From Gemmiger formicilis (GTDB lineage: Bacteria > Bacillota > Clostridia > Oscillospirales > Ruminococcaceae): a stretch of DNA of 64,000 bases. The DNA lies in NCBI RefSeq assembly GCF_018784445.1, contig NZ_WQOH01000052.1:166136-230135 (forward strand). Direction: 5' to 3'. Positions 15,297 to 24,224 of the stretch are shown in pieces; position 1 is the first letter of the stretch, and each line of letters begins with the position of its first letter. The notes under the pieces are model-generated. The model had not been told where the DNA came from, made no database searches, and was given only the letters and a program-made list of their open reading frames with translations. A program made the position numbers and the translations under genes.

Positions 15297-18224
15297 ATGA
15301 GAGTTGGTCTGGACATTGGTTCCACCACGATTAAATGTGTCGTGCTGAACGACGCCGATCAAATCATCTATTCTACCTACGAACGTCATTTCAGCCATAT
15401 TTTAGAGAAGGGCAAGGCCCTTTTGGAAAAGGTCGCGGCAGAGTACCTGCCCGACGGCCACGCATATTTGGCCATCTCCGGCTCGGCCGGCATGGGCCTG
15501 GCCGACAGCTGTAAGGTGCCCTTTGTGCAGGAGGTTTTCGCCACCCGCGTGGCAGCCAACCGCCTGGCCCCCGGCACCGACTGCATCATTGAGCTGGGCG
15601 GCGAGGACGCAAAAATTCTGTTCCTAACCAACGGTACCGAGGTCCGCATGAACGGCAGCTGTGCCGGCGGCACCGGCGCGTTCATTGACCAGATGGCTAC
15701 CCTGCTGAAGATGGGTGCCGACGAGATGGACAAGGCCGCCCAGGGCGCGACCCGCACCTACACCATCGCCAGCCGCTGCGGCGTGTTTGCCAAAAGCGAC
15801 ATCCAGCCCCTCATCAACCAGGGTGCGCAGGCGGGCGACATCGCGGCCTCCATCTATCAGGCCGTCGTCAACCAGACCATTGCGGGCCTGGCCCAGGGCC
15901 GCCCCATCAAGGGCAACATTCTGTACCTCGGCGGTCCGCTGACTTTCGCCAAGACCCTGCGCGAGAGCTTTGACCGTACGCTGGGCGTCACCGGCACTCT
16001 GCCGGAGAACAGCCTTCTCTTCGTCGCCATGGGCGCTGCGTTCTACGCCGACGAGGAATCCGACCTGCGCGAGGTTGCCAAGCGCCTGGACGATTACAGT
16101 GCCACGGCCACCTACGTCAGCCTGCCACCGCTGTTTGCCAATAAGCAGGCGTACGAGGAATTCCACGCGCGCCACCTGAAAGCCACCGTGCCCTGCCTGC
16201 CCTTTGGTGCAGACTGTGGGCCGGTACATATCGGCATTGACTCCGGCTCCACCACCATCAAGCTGGTGGTCATCGACAACGACGCCAACATTCTGTTCGA
16301 GAGCTACCGTCCGAACCTAGGCAACCCCATCCCGCTGGTCAAAGAGACGCTGCTCAAACTCTATCAGGAGCACCCGGGCCTGCAAATTGCCAGCGTGACC
16401 ACCACCGGCTACGGCGAGGAACTCGTCAAGAATGCGTTCCACTGTGACCGCGGGCTGGTGGAGACGGTGGCCCACTTCACCGCCGCCAAGCACTTTTTGC
16501 CCGACGTCGATTTCATCATCGACATCGGCGGCCAGGACATGAAGTGCTTCAAGATCGAGGATGGTGCCATCAGCAACATCTTCCTGAACGAGGCCTGTTC
16601 CTCCGGCTGCGGCAGCTTTTTACAGACGTTTGCCCAGGCGCTGGGCTACGATGTCAAGGAGTTCGCCGCGCTGGGCCTGTTTGCCGACAAACCGGTCGAT
16701 CTTGGCTCCCGCTGCACCGTGTTCATGAACTCGTCTGTCAAGCAAGCACAGAAGGACGGTGCATCGATTGAAAATATCAGCGCCGGATTGTCGATTTCCG
16801 TCGTCAAGAACGCGCTGTACAAGGTCATCCGCGCGTCCAGCCCGGAAGAGCTGGGCCGCAACATCGTCGTGCAGGGCGGTACTTTCTATAATGAAGCGGT
16901 CCTCCGCGCCTTTGAAAAAGAGATGGGCGTCAACGTCATCCGCCCCGACATTGCAGGCCTGATGGGCGCTTACGGCGCAGCCTTGTACGGCAAGAGCCGC
17001 GCGGGCGAGAACGCCCACAGCACCGTCCTGACCGAGGCCGAGCTGGAAGCGTTCAGCCAGAAGGTCAACACCGTGCAGTGCAACGGCTGCGGCAACCACT
17101 GCCAGCTGACCGTCAACGTTTTTGCCGATGGCAAGCGGTTTATCTCCGGCAACCGGTGCGATAAACCCGTGACCGGCAAGGCCAACAATGAGGATCTGGA
17201 CCTCTACGCCTACAAGCTGAAGCTGCTGGACGACTACCGCAAGGCAGCCGCCCCGGCCAGCCCCCGCGCCAAAATCGGCATCCCGCTCTGCCTGAATATG
17301 TACGAGCTGCTGCCGTTCTGGCACACACTGTTCACCAAGTTGGGCTTTGAGGTCGTCGTCAGCCCCTTCTCCAACCGCAAGCTGTACCAGAGCGGCCAGG
17401 CGACCATACCCAGCGACACGGCCTGCTTCCCGGCCAAGCTGACCCACGGCCACATCCGCTGGCTGTGTGAGCAGGGCGTGGATGCGATCTTCTACCCCTG
17501 CATGAGCTATAACCTGGACGAGCACCTGGGTGACAACCATTATAACTGCCCGGTCGTCGCCTATTACCCCGAGGTTTTGGAGGGCAACTGCCCCGAGCTG
17601 AACGCGACGAAGTTCATCTACGACTACTTCAACCTCGAGCGCCGCAAGGATTTCTACAAGAAATTCCAGCAGGCGCTGGACAAATATTTCCCGGGGCTGG
17701 ACAAAAAGGCCGTGCATGAGGCCATCGATGCGGCTTACGACGAGTACGCCCGCCATATGCAGCAGCTGCGCGACAAGGGTACCGAGATCATCGCCGCTGC
17801 CCGCAAGGAAGGCAAGCATATCGTCGTTCTGGCGGGCCGCCCCTACCACGTTGACCCAGAGGTAAACCACGGCATCAACCAGCTTATTATCCGCCAGGGC
17901 GCGGCCGTCGTCAGCGAGGATTCCGTCAGCTGGCACGAGCAGAAGTTCCAAACCGCCGTGCTGAACCAGTGGACCTACCACAGCCGCCTGTATGCCGCCG
18001 CCAAGTACTGCACCGAACAGCCCGACATGGATCTGGTGCAGCTGGTGTCCTTCGGCTGCGGCCTGGACGCCGTGACCACCGACGAGACCCGCGAGATTTT
18101 GCAGGCGGGCGGCAAGCTGTACACCCAGCTGAAGATCGACGAGATCACGAACCTGGGCGCGGTGAACATCCGCCTGCGCAGCCTGTTTGCAGCACTGGAA
18201 GAACGGAAAGAAGACCATAAGTAA
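15297..18224 (+). CDS. 2-hydroxyacyl-CoA dehydratase activase (two ASKHA ATPase domains plus related C-terminal region)
   Basis: 975 residues. Activases of the BadF/BcrA/HgdC family use ATP and a [4Fe-4S] cluster to push one electron into a 2-hydroxyacyl-CoA dehydratase or a related reductase. Two tandem acetate/sugar-kinase-like domains each start with the phosphate loop: GLDIGSTTIK (residues 4-13) and GIDSGSTTIK (about 312-321). Conserved cluster-type cysteines appear in NGSCAGGTGAF and EACSSGCGSF. The C-terminal part (about 585-975) has CNGCGNHC and the CoA-substrate-specific activase-related region with CFPAKLTHGH. ATG follows AGGAGG. The dehydratase-like partner starts 10 bases downstream. 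The natural substrate is unknown. Confidence 0.9.
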   Translation: MRVGLDIGSTTIKCVVLNDADQIIYSTYERHFSHILEKGKALLEKVAAEYLPDGHAYLAISGSAGMGLADSCKVPFVQEVFATRVAANRLAPGTDCIIELGGEDAKILFLTNGTEVRMNGSCAGGTGAFIDQMATLLKMGADEMDKAAQGATRTYTIASRCGVFAKSDIQPLINQGAQAGDIAASIYQAVVNQTIAGLAQGRPIKGNILYLGGPLTFAKTLRESFDRTLGVTGTLPENSLLFVAMGAAFYADEESDLREVAKRLDDYSATATYVSLPPLFANKQAYEEFHARHLKATVPCLPFGADCGPVHIGIDSGSTTIKLVVIDNDANILFESYRPNLGNPIPLVKETLLKLYQEHPGLQIASVTTTGYGEELVKNAFHCDRGLVETVAHFTAAKHFLPDVDFIIDIGGQDMKCFKIEDGAISNIFLNEACSSGCGSFLQTFAQALGYDVKEFAALGLFADKPVDLGSRCTVFMNSSVKQAQKDGASIENISAGLSISVVKNALYKVIRASSPEELGRNIVVQGGTFYNEAVLRAFEKEMGVNVIRPDIAGLMGAYGAALYGKSRAGENAHSTVLTEAELEAFSQKVNTVQCNGCGNHCQLTVNVFADGKRFISGNRCDKPVTGKANNEDLDLYAYKLKLLDDYRKAAAPASPRAKIGIPLCLNMYELLPFWHTLFTKLGFEVVVSPFSNRKLYQSGQATIPSDTACFPAKLTHGHIRWLCEQGVDAIFYPCMSYNLDEHLGDNHYNCPVVAYYPEVLEGNCPELNATKFIYDYFNLERRKDFYKKFQQALDKYFPGLDKKAVHEAIDAAYDEYARHMQQLRDKGTEIIAAARKEGKHIVVLAGRPYHVDPEVNHGINQLIIRQGAAVVSEDSVSWHEQKFQTAVLNQWTYHSRLYAAAKYCTEQPDMDLVQLVSFGCGLDAVTTDETREILQAGGKLYTQLKIDEITNLGAVNIRLRSLFAALEERKEDHK

Positions 18225-18234
18225 GAGGCAACCC

Positions 18235-19557
18235 ATGGAATACATGACTCCCAATTTTACCAAGGATATGGTAAAGACCCATAAAATCCTGATTCCCAAC
18301 ATGGCGGTCACCCAGTTCCGGCTCATGCAGGCGGCGCTGGCCAGCGAGGGCTACCAGACCGAGGTGCTGGGCAACTGCGGCAGCGAGGTCGCCCAGCTGG
18401 GCCTGAAATACGTCCATAACGACACCTGTTACCCGGCGCTGCTGGTCATCGGTCAGTTCTTGGACGCGCTGAACAGCGGCAAGTACGACCTGGACCACAC
18501 GGCGCTGCTCATCACCCAGACCGGCGGCGGCTGCCGCGCGTCCAACTACATCAAGCTGCTGCGCAAGGCTCTCGTCAAGGCGGGCTACGGCAATATCCCG
18601 GTCGCGTCGCTGAACTTCTCCGGTCTGGAAAAGGGCAGCGGCCTGCCGCTGACTGTACCGCTGCTGCGCAAAGTCATTGCATCGATTTTCTACGGTGATA
18701 TGCTGGTGGCCCTGCGCAGCCAGACCCACGCCTATGAGGATCACAAGGGCGACGCCGACGCCATGACCGAAAAGTGGATCGCCACCATCCAGGGCTGGAT
18801 TCGCGGCGACAGGAACTACTCCGCCCACGATATGAAACGCCGCTTCTACGACATCGCGAAGGACTACGCCACCATCCCCATCACCCGCGTACCGAAGGTC
18901 AAGGTCGGCGTTGTCGGCGAAATTTACGTCAAGTATTCGCCGCTGGGCAATAACGATTTGGAAAAATTCCTTGAGAGCCAGGACTGCGAGGTCAACCTGC
19001 CCGGTCTGATGGGCTTTGTAGAGTACTGCGTGGCCAACTACAAGCTGGACATCGACCTGTACGGCGGCAACAAGCTGGTCGCGGGCGGCGCGGATGCGTT
19101 CCTGAGCTGGCTGGACGGCATCGGCTGCGCCAGCTACGACGCCATGCGCAAGTACGGCTTCTACGCGCCCGGCTCCTTCCGCGAGCTGATGAAAAAGCCA
19201 GAGGGTATCATCTCTTTGGGTGCCAAGATGGGCGAGGGCTGGCTGCTGACCGCCGAGATGATCGAGCTGGTCGAGGGCGGCTATGGCAACATCGTCTGTG
19301 CCCAGCCCTTCGGCTGCCTGCCCAACCACATCGTAGGCAAGGGTATGATCAACAAGATCCGCGCCCTGCACCCCGATGCGAACATCACGCCGGTGGACTA
19401 CGACCCCAGCGCAACCCGCGTCAACCAGGAGAACCGCATCAAGCTGATGCTGGCCGTGGCCCGCGAAAAGCTGGAACAGCCCGCCGCAGCCCCCGCGCCC
19501 CTGACCGCCGAACAGCTGGCAGGCGGTGCACCCCAGGTGGAAACCACGGTGCAGTGA
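18235..19557 (+). CDS. 2-hydroxyacyl-CoA dehydratase D-component-like protein
   Basis: 440 residues of the HgdB/HgdC-related iron-sulfur family that pairs with the upstream activase. Cluster-type cysteines are visible in GNCGSEVAQLG, HNDTCYPALL, TGGGCRASNY and CAQPFGCLPNH. These match the region that in many Clostridia is fused to the activase as one protein of about 1,400 residues; here it is a separate gene. The ATG at 18235 follows AGAGG and gives the start MEYMTPNFTKDM; an earlier in-frame ATG would overlap the activase and lacks a site. The tail after about residue 410 is Ala/Pro-rich. Confidence 0.85.
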   Translation: MEYMTPNFTKDMVKTHKILIPNMAVTQFRLMQAALASEGYQTEVLGNCGSEVAQLGLKYVHNDTCYPALLVIGQFLDALNSGKYDLDHTALLITQTGGGCRASNYIKLLRKALVKAGYGNIPVASLNFSGLEKGSGLPLTVPLLRKVIASIFYGDMLVALRSQTHAYEDHKGDADAMTEKWIATIQGWIRGDRNYSAHDMKRRFYDIAKDYATIPITRVPKVKVGVVGEIYVKYSPLGNNDLEKFLESQDCEVNLPGLMGFVEYCVANYKLDIDLYGGNKLVAGGADAFLSWLDGIGCASYDAMRKYGFYAPGSFRELMKKPEGIISLGAKMGEGWLLTAEMIELVEGGYGNIVCAQPFGCLPNHIVGKGMINKIRALHPDANITPVDYDPSATRVNQENRIKLMLAVAREKLEQPAAAPAPLTAEQLAGGAPQVETTVQ

Positions 19558-19607
19558 CCTGGCGCGGAAAAAAGTTGAAAAAATCCAAACTTTTTTCAAA
19601 AAATCCC

Positions 19608-19636
19608 TTGCAATTTGCATTGGCATCTGCTATAAT
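19608..19636 (+). promoter_or_regulatory. Promoter of tRNA-Val copy 1
   Basis: TTGCAA (19608-19613), 17 bases, TATAAT (19631-19636) with an extended TGC. A leader hairpin (GCGTCGCC with GGTGACGC) lies between promoter and tRNA. Confidence 0.85.
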
Positions 19637-19666
19637 AATCTGCGTCGCCAAGTGGTGACGCAATAT

Positions 19667-19739
19667 GCGCGGTTAGCTCAGCTGGTAGAGCATCTGCTTG
19701 ACGTGCAGGAGGTCACAGGTTCGAGTCCTGTACCGCGCA
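19667..19739 (+). tRNA. tRNA-Val(GAC)
   Basis: 73 bases forming a full cloverleaf: acceptor GCGCGGT/ACCGCGC, D arm GCTC/GAGC, anticodon stem TCTGC/GCAGG with loop TTGACGT (anticodon GAC), and T arm ACAGG-TTCGAGT-CCTGT. The discriminator is A. CCA is not encoded. An identical second copy lies at 21480. Confidence 0.97.
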
Positions 19740-19743
19740 CTCT

Positions 19744-19785
19744 AAAAGACACATGGAATCGTTAAGATTCATGTGTCTTTTTCTT
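19744..19785 (+). terminator. Terminator after tRNA-Val copy 1
   Basis: AAAAGACACATGGAATC pairs with GATTCATGTGTCTTTT (one bulged G), loop GTTAA, followed by more T. Confidence 0.88.
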
Positions 19786-19821
19786 TTGGTACACACTCAC
19801 TTTCACTGTACACATAAATAC

Positions 19822-19854
19822 AAACATCGGCAGGCCGTCCGCTTGCCGATGTTT
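19822..19854 (-). terminator. Hairpin downstream of the Crp/Fnr gene
   Basis: 11-bp stem AAACATCGGCA/TGCCGATGTTT, 57 bases beyond the stop codon of the minus-strand regulator. The T run on the minus side is short, so termination strength is uncertain. Confidence 0.5.
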
Positions 19855-19911
19855 TGATGGAAACATACGAAAAATATGGGCTGTAATGGTATTTTACTGC
19901 TTGCTGCCCGT

Positions 19912-20574
19912 TTACAGCTCGTCCACCTGTCTCAGCTCCACCTTGCGGCGGTCGAGGGTCAGCAGGCCCTCGCGCTGCATCTGGGAGAGGGCATTGCTCA
20001 GGGCGCTGCGGTCAACGCCCAAGTGGTCGGCCAGCTGCTGACGGTCAAAGGGCAGATTGAACTGCATACTGCCGCTGCGCCGCGCCAGCACCGAAAAATA
20101 CGCCGTGATGCGCCCGCGTATCGTCTTGGGAGCCGTGTACAGGCTGCGCTGGGCCAGCCCCAGGTTTTTGCGGGCAGCAATACGCAGCAGGTTTTGGGTC
20201 ATCTTCCAGCGCCACGGTTCGCAGCCGCACCGCAATAGTTGATCGGTGTCCAAAAGCAGCACCTCGCCGCTTTCGGCTGCCACCACGCTGACCAGCAGCG
20301 GTTCCTCGGGCAGGCAGGCGTAAGTCTCGGCAAACAGATCGCCCGGCCCGGCCTGACCCAACAGCGTTTTGCTGCCCCAGACGTCCAGATGCTCCATATG
20401 CACGCGGCCCGCCAGTACCACGCCCAATGGCGGCGCGGTGCAGCCGGCCTCCAACAGGACTTCGCCCTTGGCAAAGGGGCGGCGGCGCATCCGCAGGGCC
20501 TCTATGGCCGCGGCGGCCTCCGTCTCGGTCAGGCCGCGGAACAGCGGCACATCGGGCAGTTTGCAGCTTTCCAT
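19912..20574 (-). CDS. Crp/Fnr-family transcription regulator
   Basis: 220 residues. An N-terminal cyclic-nucleotide-type beta barrel (about residues 10-120, with the PFAKGEVLLEAGC turn) is followed by the dimer helix and a winged HTH (FDRQQLADHLGVDRSALSNALSQMQREGLL, about 170-199). It lacks the N-terminal cysteine cluster of true FNR, so the effector is unknown. I start at the ATG that follows GAGGTG; the frame is open upstream, but that part overlaps the ferredoxin promoter region. Divergent from a ferredoxin gene with a palindromic operator between them, as common for redox- or nitrosative-stress-linked Crp/Fnr pairs. Confidence 0.88.
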   Translation of the reverse strand: MESCKLPDVPLFRGLTETEAAAAIEALRMRRRPFAKGEVLLEAGCTAPPLGVVLAGRVHMEHLDVWGSKTLLGQAGPGDLFAETYACLPEEPLLVSVVAAESGEVLLLDTDQLLRCGCEPWRWKMTQNLLRIAARKNLGLAQRSLYTAPKTIRGRITAYFSVLARRSGSMQFNLPFDRQQLADHLGVDRSALSNALSQMQREGLLTLDRRKVELRQVDEL

Positions 20575-20589
20575 TTTTTGCACCTCGTA

Positions 20590-20629
20590 TGTTGTTACTA
20601 CAACAGATTCTTTTCTGCCATTGTAGTAA
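20590..20629. promoter_or_regulatory. Candidate Crp/Fnr-type operator between divergent genes
   Basis: TGTTGT-TACT-ACAACA (20590-20605) is a perfect palindrome with a 4-base centre, the 6-4-6 geometry of FNR-like sites. TTACTACAA (20595-20603) is repeated inverted as TTGTAGTAA (20621-20629). Both sit in the 85-bp gap between the divergent regulator and ferredoxin genes. Confidence 0.6.
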
Positions 20630-20659
20630 AATAGCAGCATAAAGTCAAGGAGGCTGACT

Positions 20660-21391
20660 ATGAAACGACAGATCATTCATATCGACCAGGAAAAATGCAA
20701 CGGCTGCGGGGCCTGCGCCGCCGCCTGCCACGAAGGCGCTATTGCAATGGTCGGGGGCAAGGCCACACTGATGCGCGACGATTACTGCGACGGCATGGGC
20801 GACTGCCTGCCCCACTGTCCGACCGGGGCCATCACGTTTGAGCAGCGCGAGGCTGCGCCCTACAACGAGGCCGCCGTCCAGGCCGCCAAGGCACACAAGG
20901 CCGCCCACGCGCCCCACAGCTGCCCCGGCAGTGCCCCCAAAACAATGCACGTCTGCCCGGGCAGCATGGCCAAGGCCCTGCACCCCGCCGACGCGGCAGG
21001 GGAGAGCACCGCCCCCACGATGGCCCCAAGCCAGCTGCGCCAGTGGCCGGTACAGATCAGGCTGGTGCCCATCAACGCGCCCTACTTTGCCGGTGCCAAG
21101 CTGCTGATTGCCGCTGACTGCACGGCCTACGCCTACGCCGCGTTCCACGAACGGTTCATCCGCGGGCACATCACGCTGGTGGGCTGCCCCAAGCTGGACG
21201 ATGTGGATTACAGCGAAAAGCTGACCGCCATCATCCGCAACAACGATATTAAGGAAGTCACCATCGTGCGGATGGAAGTGCCCTGCTGCGGCGGGCTGGA
21301 AAACGCCGCCAAGCGTGCGTTGCAGGCGTCCGGCAAGTTCATTCCATGGCAGGTCGTGACGATTTCCACCGATGGGCGCATTCTGGACTGA
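20660..21391 (+). CDS. Ferredoxin-like 4Fe-4S protein with extra Cys-rich region
   Basis: 243 residues. The first cluster motif is CNGCGACAAACHEG (about residues 14-27). The second is a variant, CDGMGDCLPHCPTG, where the second Cys position is Met. A middle linker repeats a CPGS unit (SCPGSAPK and VCPGSMAK). The C-terminal half has VGCPKLDD and EVPCCGG, cysteines that may bind metal or a thiol partner. It probably carries electrons in the cytoplasm. Divergent from the Crp/Fnr regulator, which likely controls it. The start follows CAAGGAGG. The electron partner is not in the window. Confidence 0.85.
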   Translation: MKRQIIHIDQEKCNGCGACAAACHEGAIAMVGGKATLMRDDYCDGMGDCLPHCPTGAITFEQREAAPYNEAAVQAAKAHKAAHAPHSCPGSAPKTMHVCPGSMAKALHPADAAGESTAPTMAPSQLRQWPVQIRLVPINAPYFAGAKLLIAADCTAYAYAAFHERFIRGHITLVGCPKLDDVDYSEKLTAIIRNNDIKEVTIVRMEVPCCGGLENAAKRALQASGKFIPWQVVTISTDGRILD

Positions 21392-21419
21392 AAAAGTTGA
21401 ATTTTTTTGCCAAAAGGGC

Positions 21420-21448
21420 TTGCAATTTGTAAAGCAATCTGCTATACT
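21420..21448 (+). promoter_or_regulatory. Promoter of tRNA-Val copy 2
   Basis: TTGCAA (21420-21425), 17 bases, TATACT (21443-21448). The surrounding bases closely resemble the copy-1 promoter. Confidence 0.85.
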
Positions 21449-21479
21449 AATATGCGTCGCCAACAGGCGGCGCAACTAT

Positions 21480-21552
21480 GCGCGGTTAGCTCAGCTGGTA
21501 GAGCATCTGCTTGACGTGCAGGAGGTCACAGGTTCGAGTCCTGTACCGCGCA
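21480..21552 (+). tRNA. tRNA-Val(GAC), second identical copy
   Basis: Base-for-base identical to the copy at 19667, including discriminator A and the first bases downstream (CTCTAAAA). The leader hairpin GCGTCGCC/GGCGGCGC differs from copy 1 only in ways that keep pairing. Confidence 0.97.
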
Positions 21553-21556
21553 CTCT

Positions 21557-21594
21557 AAAAATCCCCACCGATTTACGGTGGGGATTTTTCTTTT
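21557..21594 (+). terminator. Terminator after tRNA-Val copy 2
   Basis: Perfect 14-bp stem AAAAATCCCCACCG/CGGTGGGGATTTTT with loop ATTTA, then CTTTT. Confidence 0.92.
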
Positions 21595-21642
21595 AGAGTG
21601 CAATTACGGCGGGTGAACGCTTCGAGTCCCGCCATTATAAAC

Positions 21643-21675
21643 GCCCGGCTGCAAGGTGCAGCCGGGCATTTTTTT
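21643..21675 (+). terminator. Second plus-strand terminator behind the tRNA region
   Basis: 11-bp stem GCCCGGCTGCA/TGCAGCCGGGC (21643-21653 and 21657-21667), then a T run. Confidence 0.85.
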
Positions 21676-21719
21676 GAACAAAAATCCAATTTTTAAAACA
21701 GATGTTCCTATTCTGGCGG

Positions 21720-22565
21720 CTAGGTATCTGCTACCATAGAGGTACGGTAGCGGCGCGGGGTCAGGCCGGTCTGTCGGCGGAACACACGGTAAAAATAGTT
21801 GTAGTCCGAAAACCCGGTCAGGCGGCTGATCTCCACGTTGGACAGGGACGTTGTGGCCAGCAGTTCCATGGCCCGCTGCACCCGCAGCCGGGTGATCTGC
21901 TCATTGATGCCGCAGCCGTAGGTCTGGCGGGAGAGATAATACAGCCCGGTGCGGCTCAAGGACAGCGCCCGGCAGATCTTTTCGCTGGTCAGTTCCTCTG
22001 CCAGGTGGTCGCTCAGATATTGGCCCAGCCGTGCCTCGCTGCTGCCGGGGTTCAGCCGCGCCAAACCCTGTTGGTACAGCGCGGACGCTGCCAACGCCAG
22101 CAGGTCCGATGCCGATTTCAGCGTCGGGTAGGGCGTGCGGGGCAGGGCATCGTAGGCGCTGTGCAGCGCCGCTTCGTCGATGCCGTAGGGTGCGCAGCGC
22201 TCCTTGGCCACGGCCCACTCGGCCGCCTCGTCCGCGCCTTGCACGATATGGCTTAGCAGCAGAAATCCCACCGCCGCGCCGTCTATCAAAATCGGCGTGA
22301 TGACCTCGATCAGCCCGGCGTGGCAGGTGTAGATGACCGTCTCTTTCCGCCGCGTGGCGTTGCGGCAGGCGTTTTGGTCGCACAGATGGCAGCCGATGAC
22401 CCCTTCCGGCACGCCGCGCACCAGCTTGCAGTAGGCAGGCAGCTCCGGCGGGTAAGAGAGGATATCCATGCCGTAGGTGTCAAACACCACGGTGCGCAGC
22501 CCGGTCAGGCGGTGGAAATCCTGCAACAAAACCAGCATTTCTTCCTTATTGAAAACCGTTCCCAT
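21720..22565 (-). CDS. AraC-family regulator with PocR sensory domain
   Basis: 281 residues. The N-terminal PocR-type ligand domain (about residues 1-165) holds a cysteine set GCHLCDQNAC and YTCHAGL. The C-terminal AraC HTH pair (about 180-275) includes SLSNVEISRLTGFSDYNYF and FRRQTGLTPRRYR. It is transcribed divergently from araB with a 79-bp gap, so it is the likely arabinose-responsive activator of araB-araA-araD-fsa. PocR domains bind small polyols or hydrocarbons in known cases; a sugar ligand here is inference. The ribosome site is GGGGGGC. Confidence 0.88.
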   Translation of the reverse strand: MGTVFNKEEMLVLLQDFHRLTGLRTVVFDTYGMDILSYPPELPAYCKLVRGVPEGVIGCHLCDQNACRNATRRKETVIYTCHAGLIEVITPILIDGAAVGFLLLSHIVQGADEAAEWAVAKERCAPYGIDEAALHSAYDALPRTPYPTLKSASDLLALAASALYQQGLARLNPGSSEARLGQYLSDHLAEELTSEKICRALSLSRTGLYYLSRQTYGCGINEQITRLRVQRAMELLATTSLSNVEISRLTGFSDYNYFYRVFRRQTGLTPRRYRTSMVADT

Positions 22566-22644
22566 AGGTTGCCCCCCTTCATTTTGAACATCCAGACAGT
22601 TTCATCATAGAAAACAAAGCTCCACTTGTCAAGGAGGAAAATCC

Positions 22645-24210
22645 ATGCTTACCTTACGAAATTGTACCCTCGGCATTGAGTTCGGCTCCACCCGCATTAA
22701 AGCGGTGCTGGTGGACGATGCCTGCAAGCCGGTCGCTCAGGGTGACTTTACCTGGGAGAATCGGCTGGAAAACGGTGTCTGGACCTACCCGCTGGACGAA
22801 GTCTGGCGTGGTGTGCAGGCCGCCTACGCCGCCCTGGCCGCCGATGTGCAAGCCCGGTACGGCCAGCCGCTGACCACGGTGGGCTGCATCGGCATTTCGG
22901 CCATGATGCACGGCTATCTGCCTTTTGACGCGGCGGGCAATCTGCTCGTGCCGTTCCGCACCTGGCGCAACACGATGACCGGCCAAGCGGCGGAAGCGCT
23001 GACCGCGGCGTTCGGGTTCAACATCCCCCAGCGGTGGAGCGTAGCGCACCTGTACCAGGCCATGCTGAACCGCGAGCCGCACCTGCCGCAGCTGGATTTC
23101 TTCACAACGCTGGCCGGGTATGTACACTGGCAGCTGACCGGACGCAAGGTGCTGGGCGTGGGCGACGCCAGCGGTATGTTCCCGATTGACAGCGCCACCG
23201 GCGGGTATAACGCTGCCATGCTGGAAAAATTCAACGCGTTGGCGGCAAAGCAGGGCTATCCTGTAGACCTTGCCAGTCTGCTGCCCACCGTTTTGCCCGC
23301 AGGTGAGGACGCGGGCACGCTGACAGCCGAGGGCGCGAAGCTGCTGGACCCCACCGGCGTTTTGCAGCCCGGCGTGCCGTTCTGCCCACCCGAAGGCGAC
23401 GCAGGCACCGGCATGGCCGCCACGAACAGTGTGGCCCCGCGCACCGGCAATGTCAGCGCAGGCACGAGTATTTTTGCCATGGTCGTGCTGGAAAAGCCGC
23501 TTTCCAAGGTCTACCCGGAAATCGACATGGTCACGACCCCCGATGGCGCGGCGGTGGCCATGGTCCACTGCAACAACTGCACCAGCGACCTGAACGCCTG
23601 GGTCGATCTGCTGGCCGAGAGCGCGGCGCTCTGCGGGGCTGGCATCGACAAGGGCGCGTTGTTCACCCGGCTGTTCAACGAGTCTTTGAAGGGTGCGCCC
23701 GACTGCGGCGGCGTGGTACCCATCAACTATATCTCCGGTGAGAGCGTGACCCACTTTGATGCGGGCCTGCCGCTGCTGCTGCGCCGCCCAAACAGTGATT
23801 TTACACTGGCGAACTTTATGCGGGCCAATATCTATTCGGCCTTTGCCACGCTGGCGCTGGGGCTAAACATTTTGAAGCAGGAGCACGTGGCGTTGGATAC
23901 GCTGCTGGGCCACGGCGGCATTTTCAAAACGCCGGGCGTGGCGCAGCGGTATCTGGCCACTGCGGCAGGCGCGCCCGTCACCTGCATGGAGACCGCGGGC
24001 GAGGGCGGCCCTTACGGCATGGCGCTGTTGGCGGCCTACCGCCTGTACCGCGGGGCAGGGGAGACGCTGACGGCATATCTGAACCGCTGCGTGTTCGCTG
24101 ATGCCAGAAGCGTAACGCTGGCCCCGGATGCCGACGATACAGATGGGTTCGCGAAGTTCCTGATCGAATATAAAAATGCGCTGAACGCCGAGCGGGCGGT
24201 GGTGTCCTGA
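22645..24210 (+). CDS. araB: FGGY-family carbohydrate kinase, probable L-ribulokinase
   Basis: 521 residues of the FGGY kinase fold. The phosphate loop [16 protein letters not shown] opens the protein (residues 9-24), a substrate-side segment [13 protein letters not shown] follows (about 87-99), and the second ATP-site glycine motif is [13 protein letters not shown] near residue 420. The kinase would phosphorylate L-ribulose to L-ribulose 5-phosphate. The araB call rests on position: araA and araD follow directly and a PocR-AraC regulator is divergent. Sequence alone would not exclude xylulokinase. The start follows AAGGAGG. An 86-bp palindromic repeat sits between this gene and araA. Confidence 0.82.
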   Translation: MLTLRNCTLGIEFGSTRIKAVLVDDACKPVAQGDFTWENRLENGVWTYPLDEVWRGVQAAYAALAADVQARYGQPLTTVGCIGISAMMHGYLPFDAAGNLLVPFRTWRNTMTGQAAEALTAAFGFNIPQRWSVAHLYQAMLNREPHLPQLDFFTTLAGYVHWQLTGRKVLGVGDASGMFPIDSATGGYNAAMLEKFNALAAKQGYPVDLASLLPTVLPAGEDAGTLTAEGAKLLDPTGVLQPGVPFCPPEGDAGTGMAATNSVAPRTGNVSAGTSIFAMVVLEKPLSKVYPEIDMVTTPDGAAVAMVHCNNCTSDLNAWVDLLAESAALCGAGIDKGALFTRLFNESLKGAPDCGGVVPINYISGESVTHFDAGLPLLLRRPNSDFTLANFMRANIYSAFATLALGLNILKQEHVALDTLLGHGGIFKTPGVAQRYLATAAGAPVTCMETAGEGGPYGMALLAAYRLYRGAGETLTAYLNRCVFADARSVTLAPDADDTDGFAKFLIEYKNALNAERAVVS

Positions 24211-24224
24211 AAAATTTCCCCGCC

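Noticed and set aside
21608-21634. Possible 3' tRNA fragment (GGCGGG ... TTCGAGTCCCGCC)
   Set aside because: Seven bases separate the stem strand from the TTC loop, which does not occur in a T arm. It may be decay or chance.
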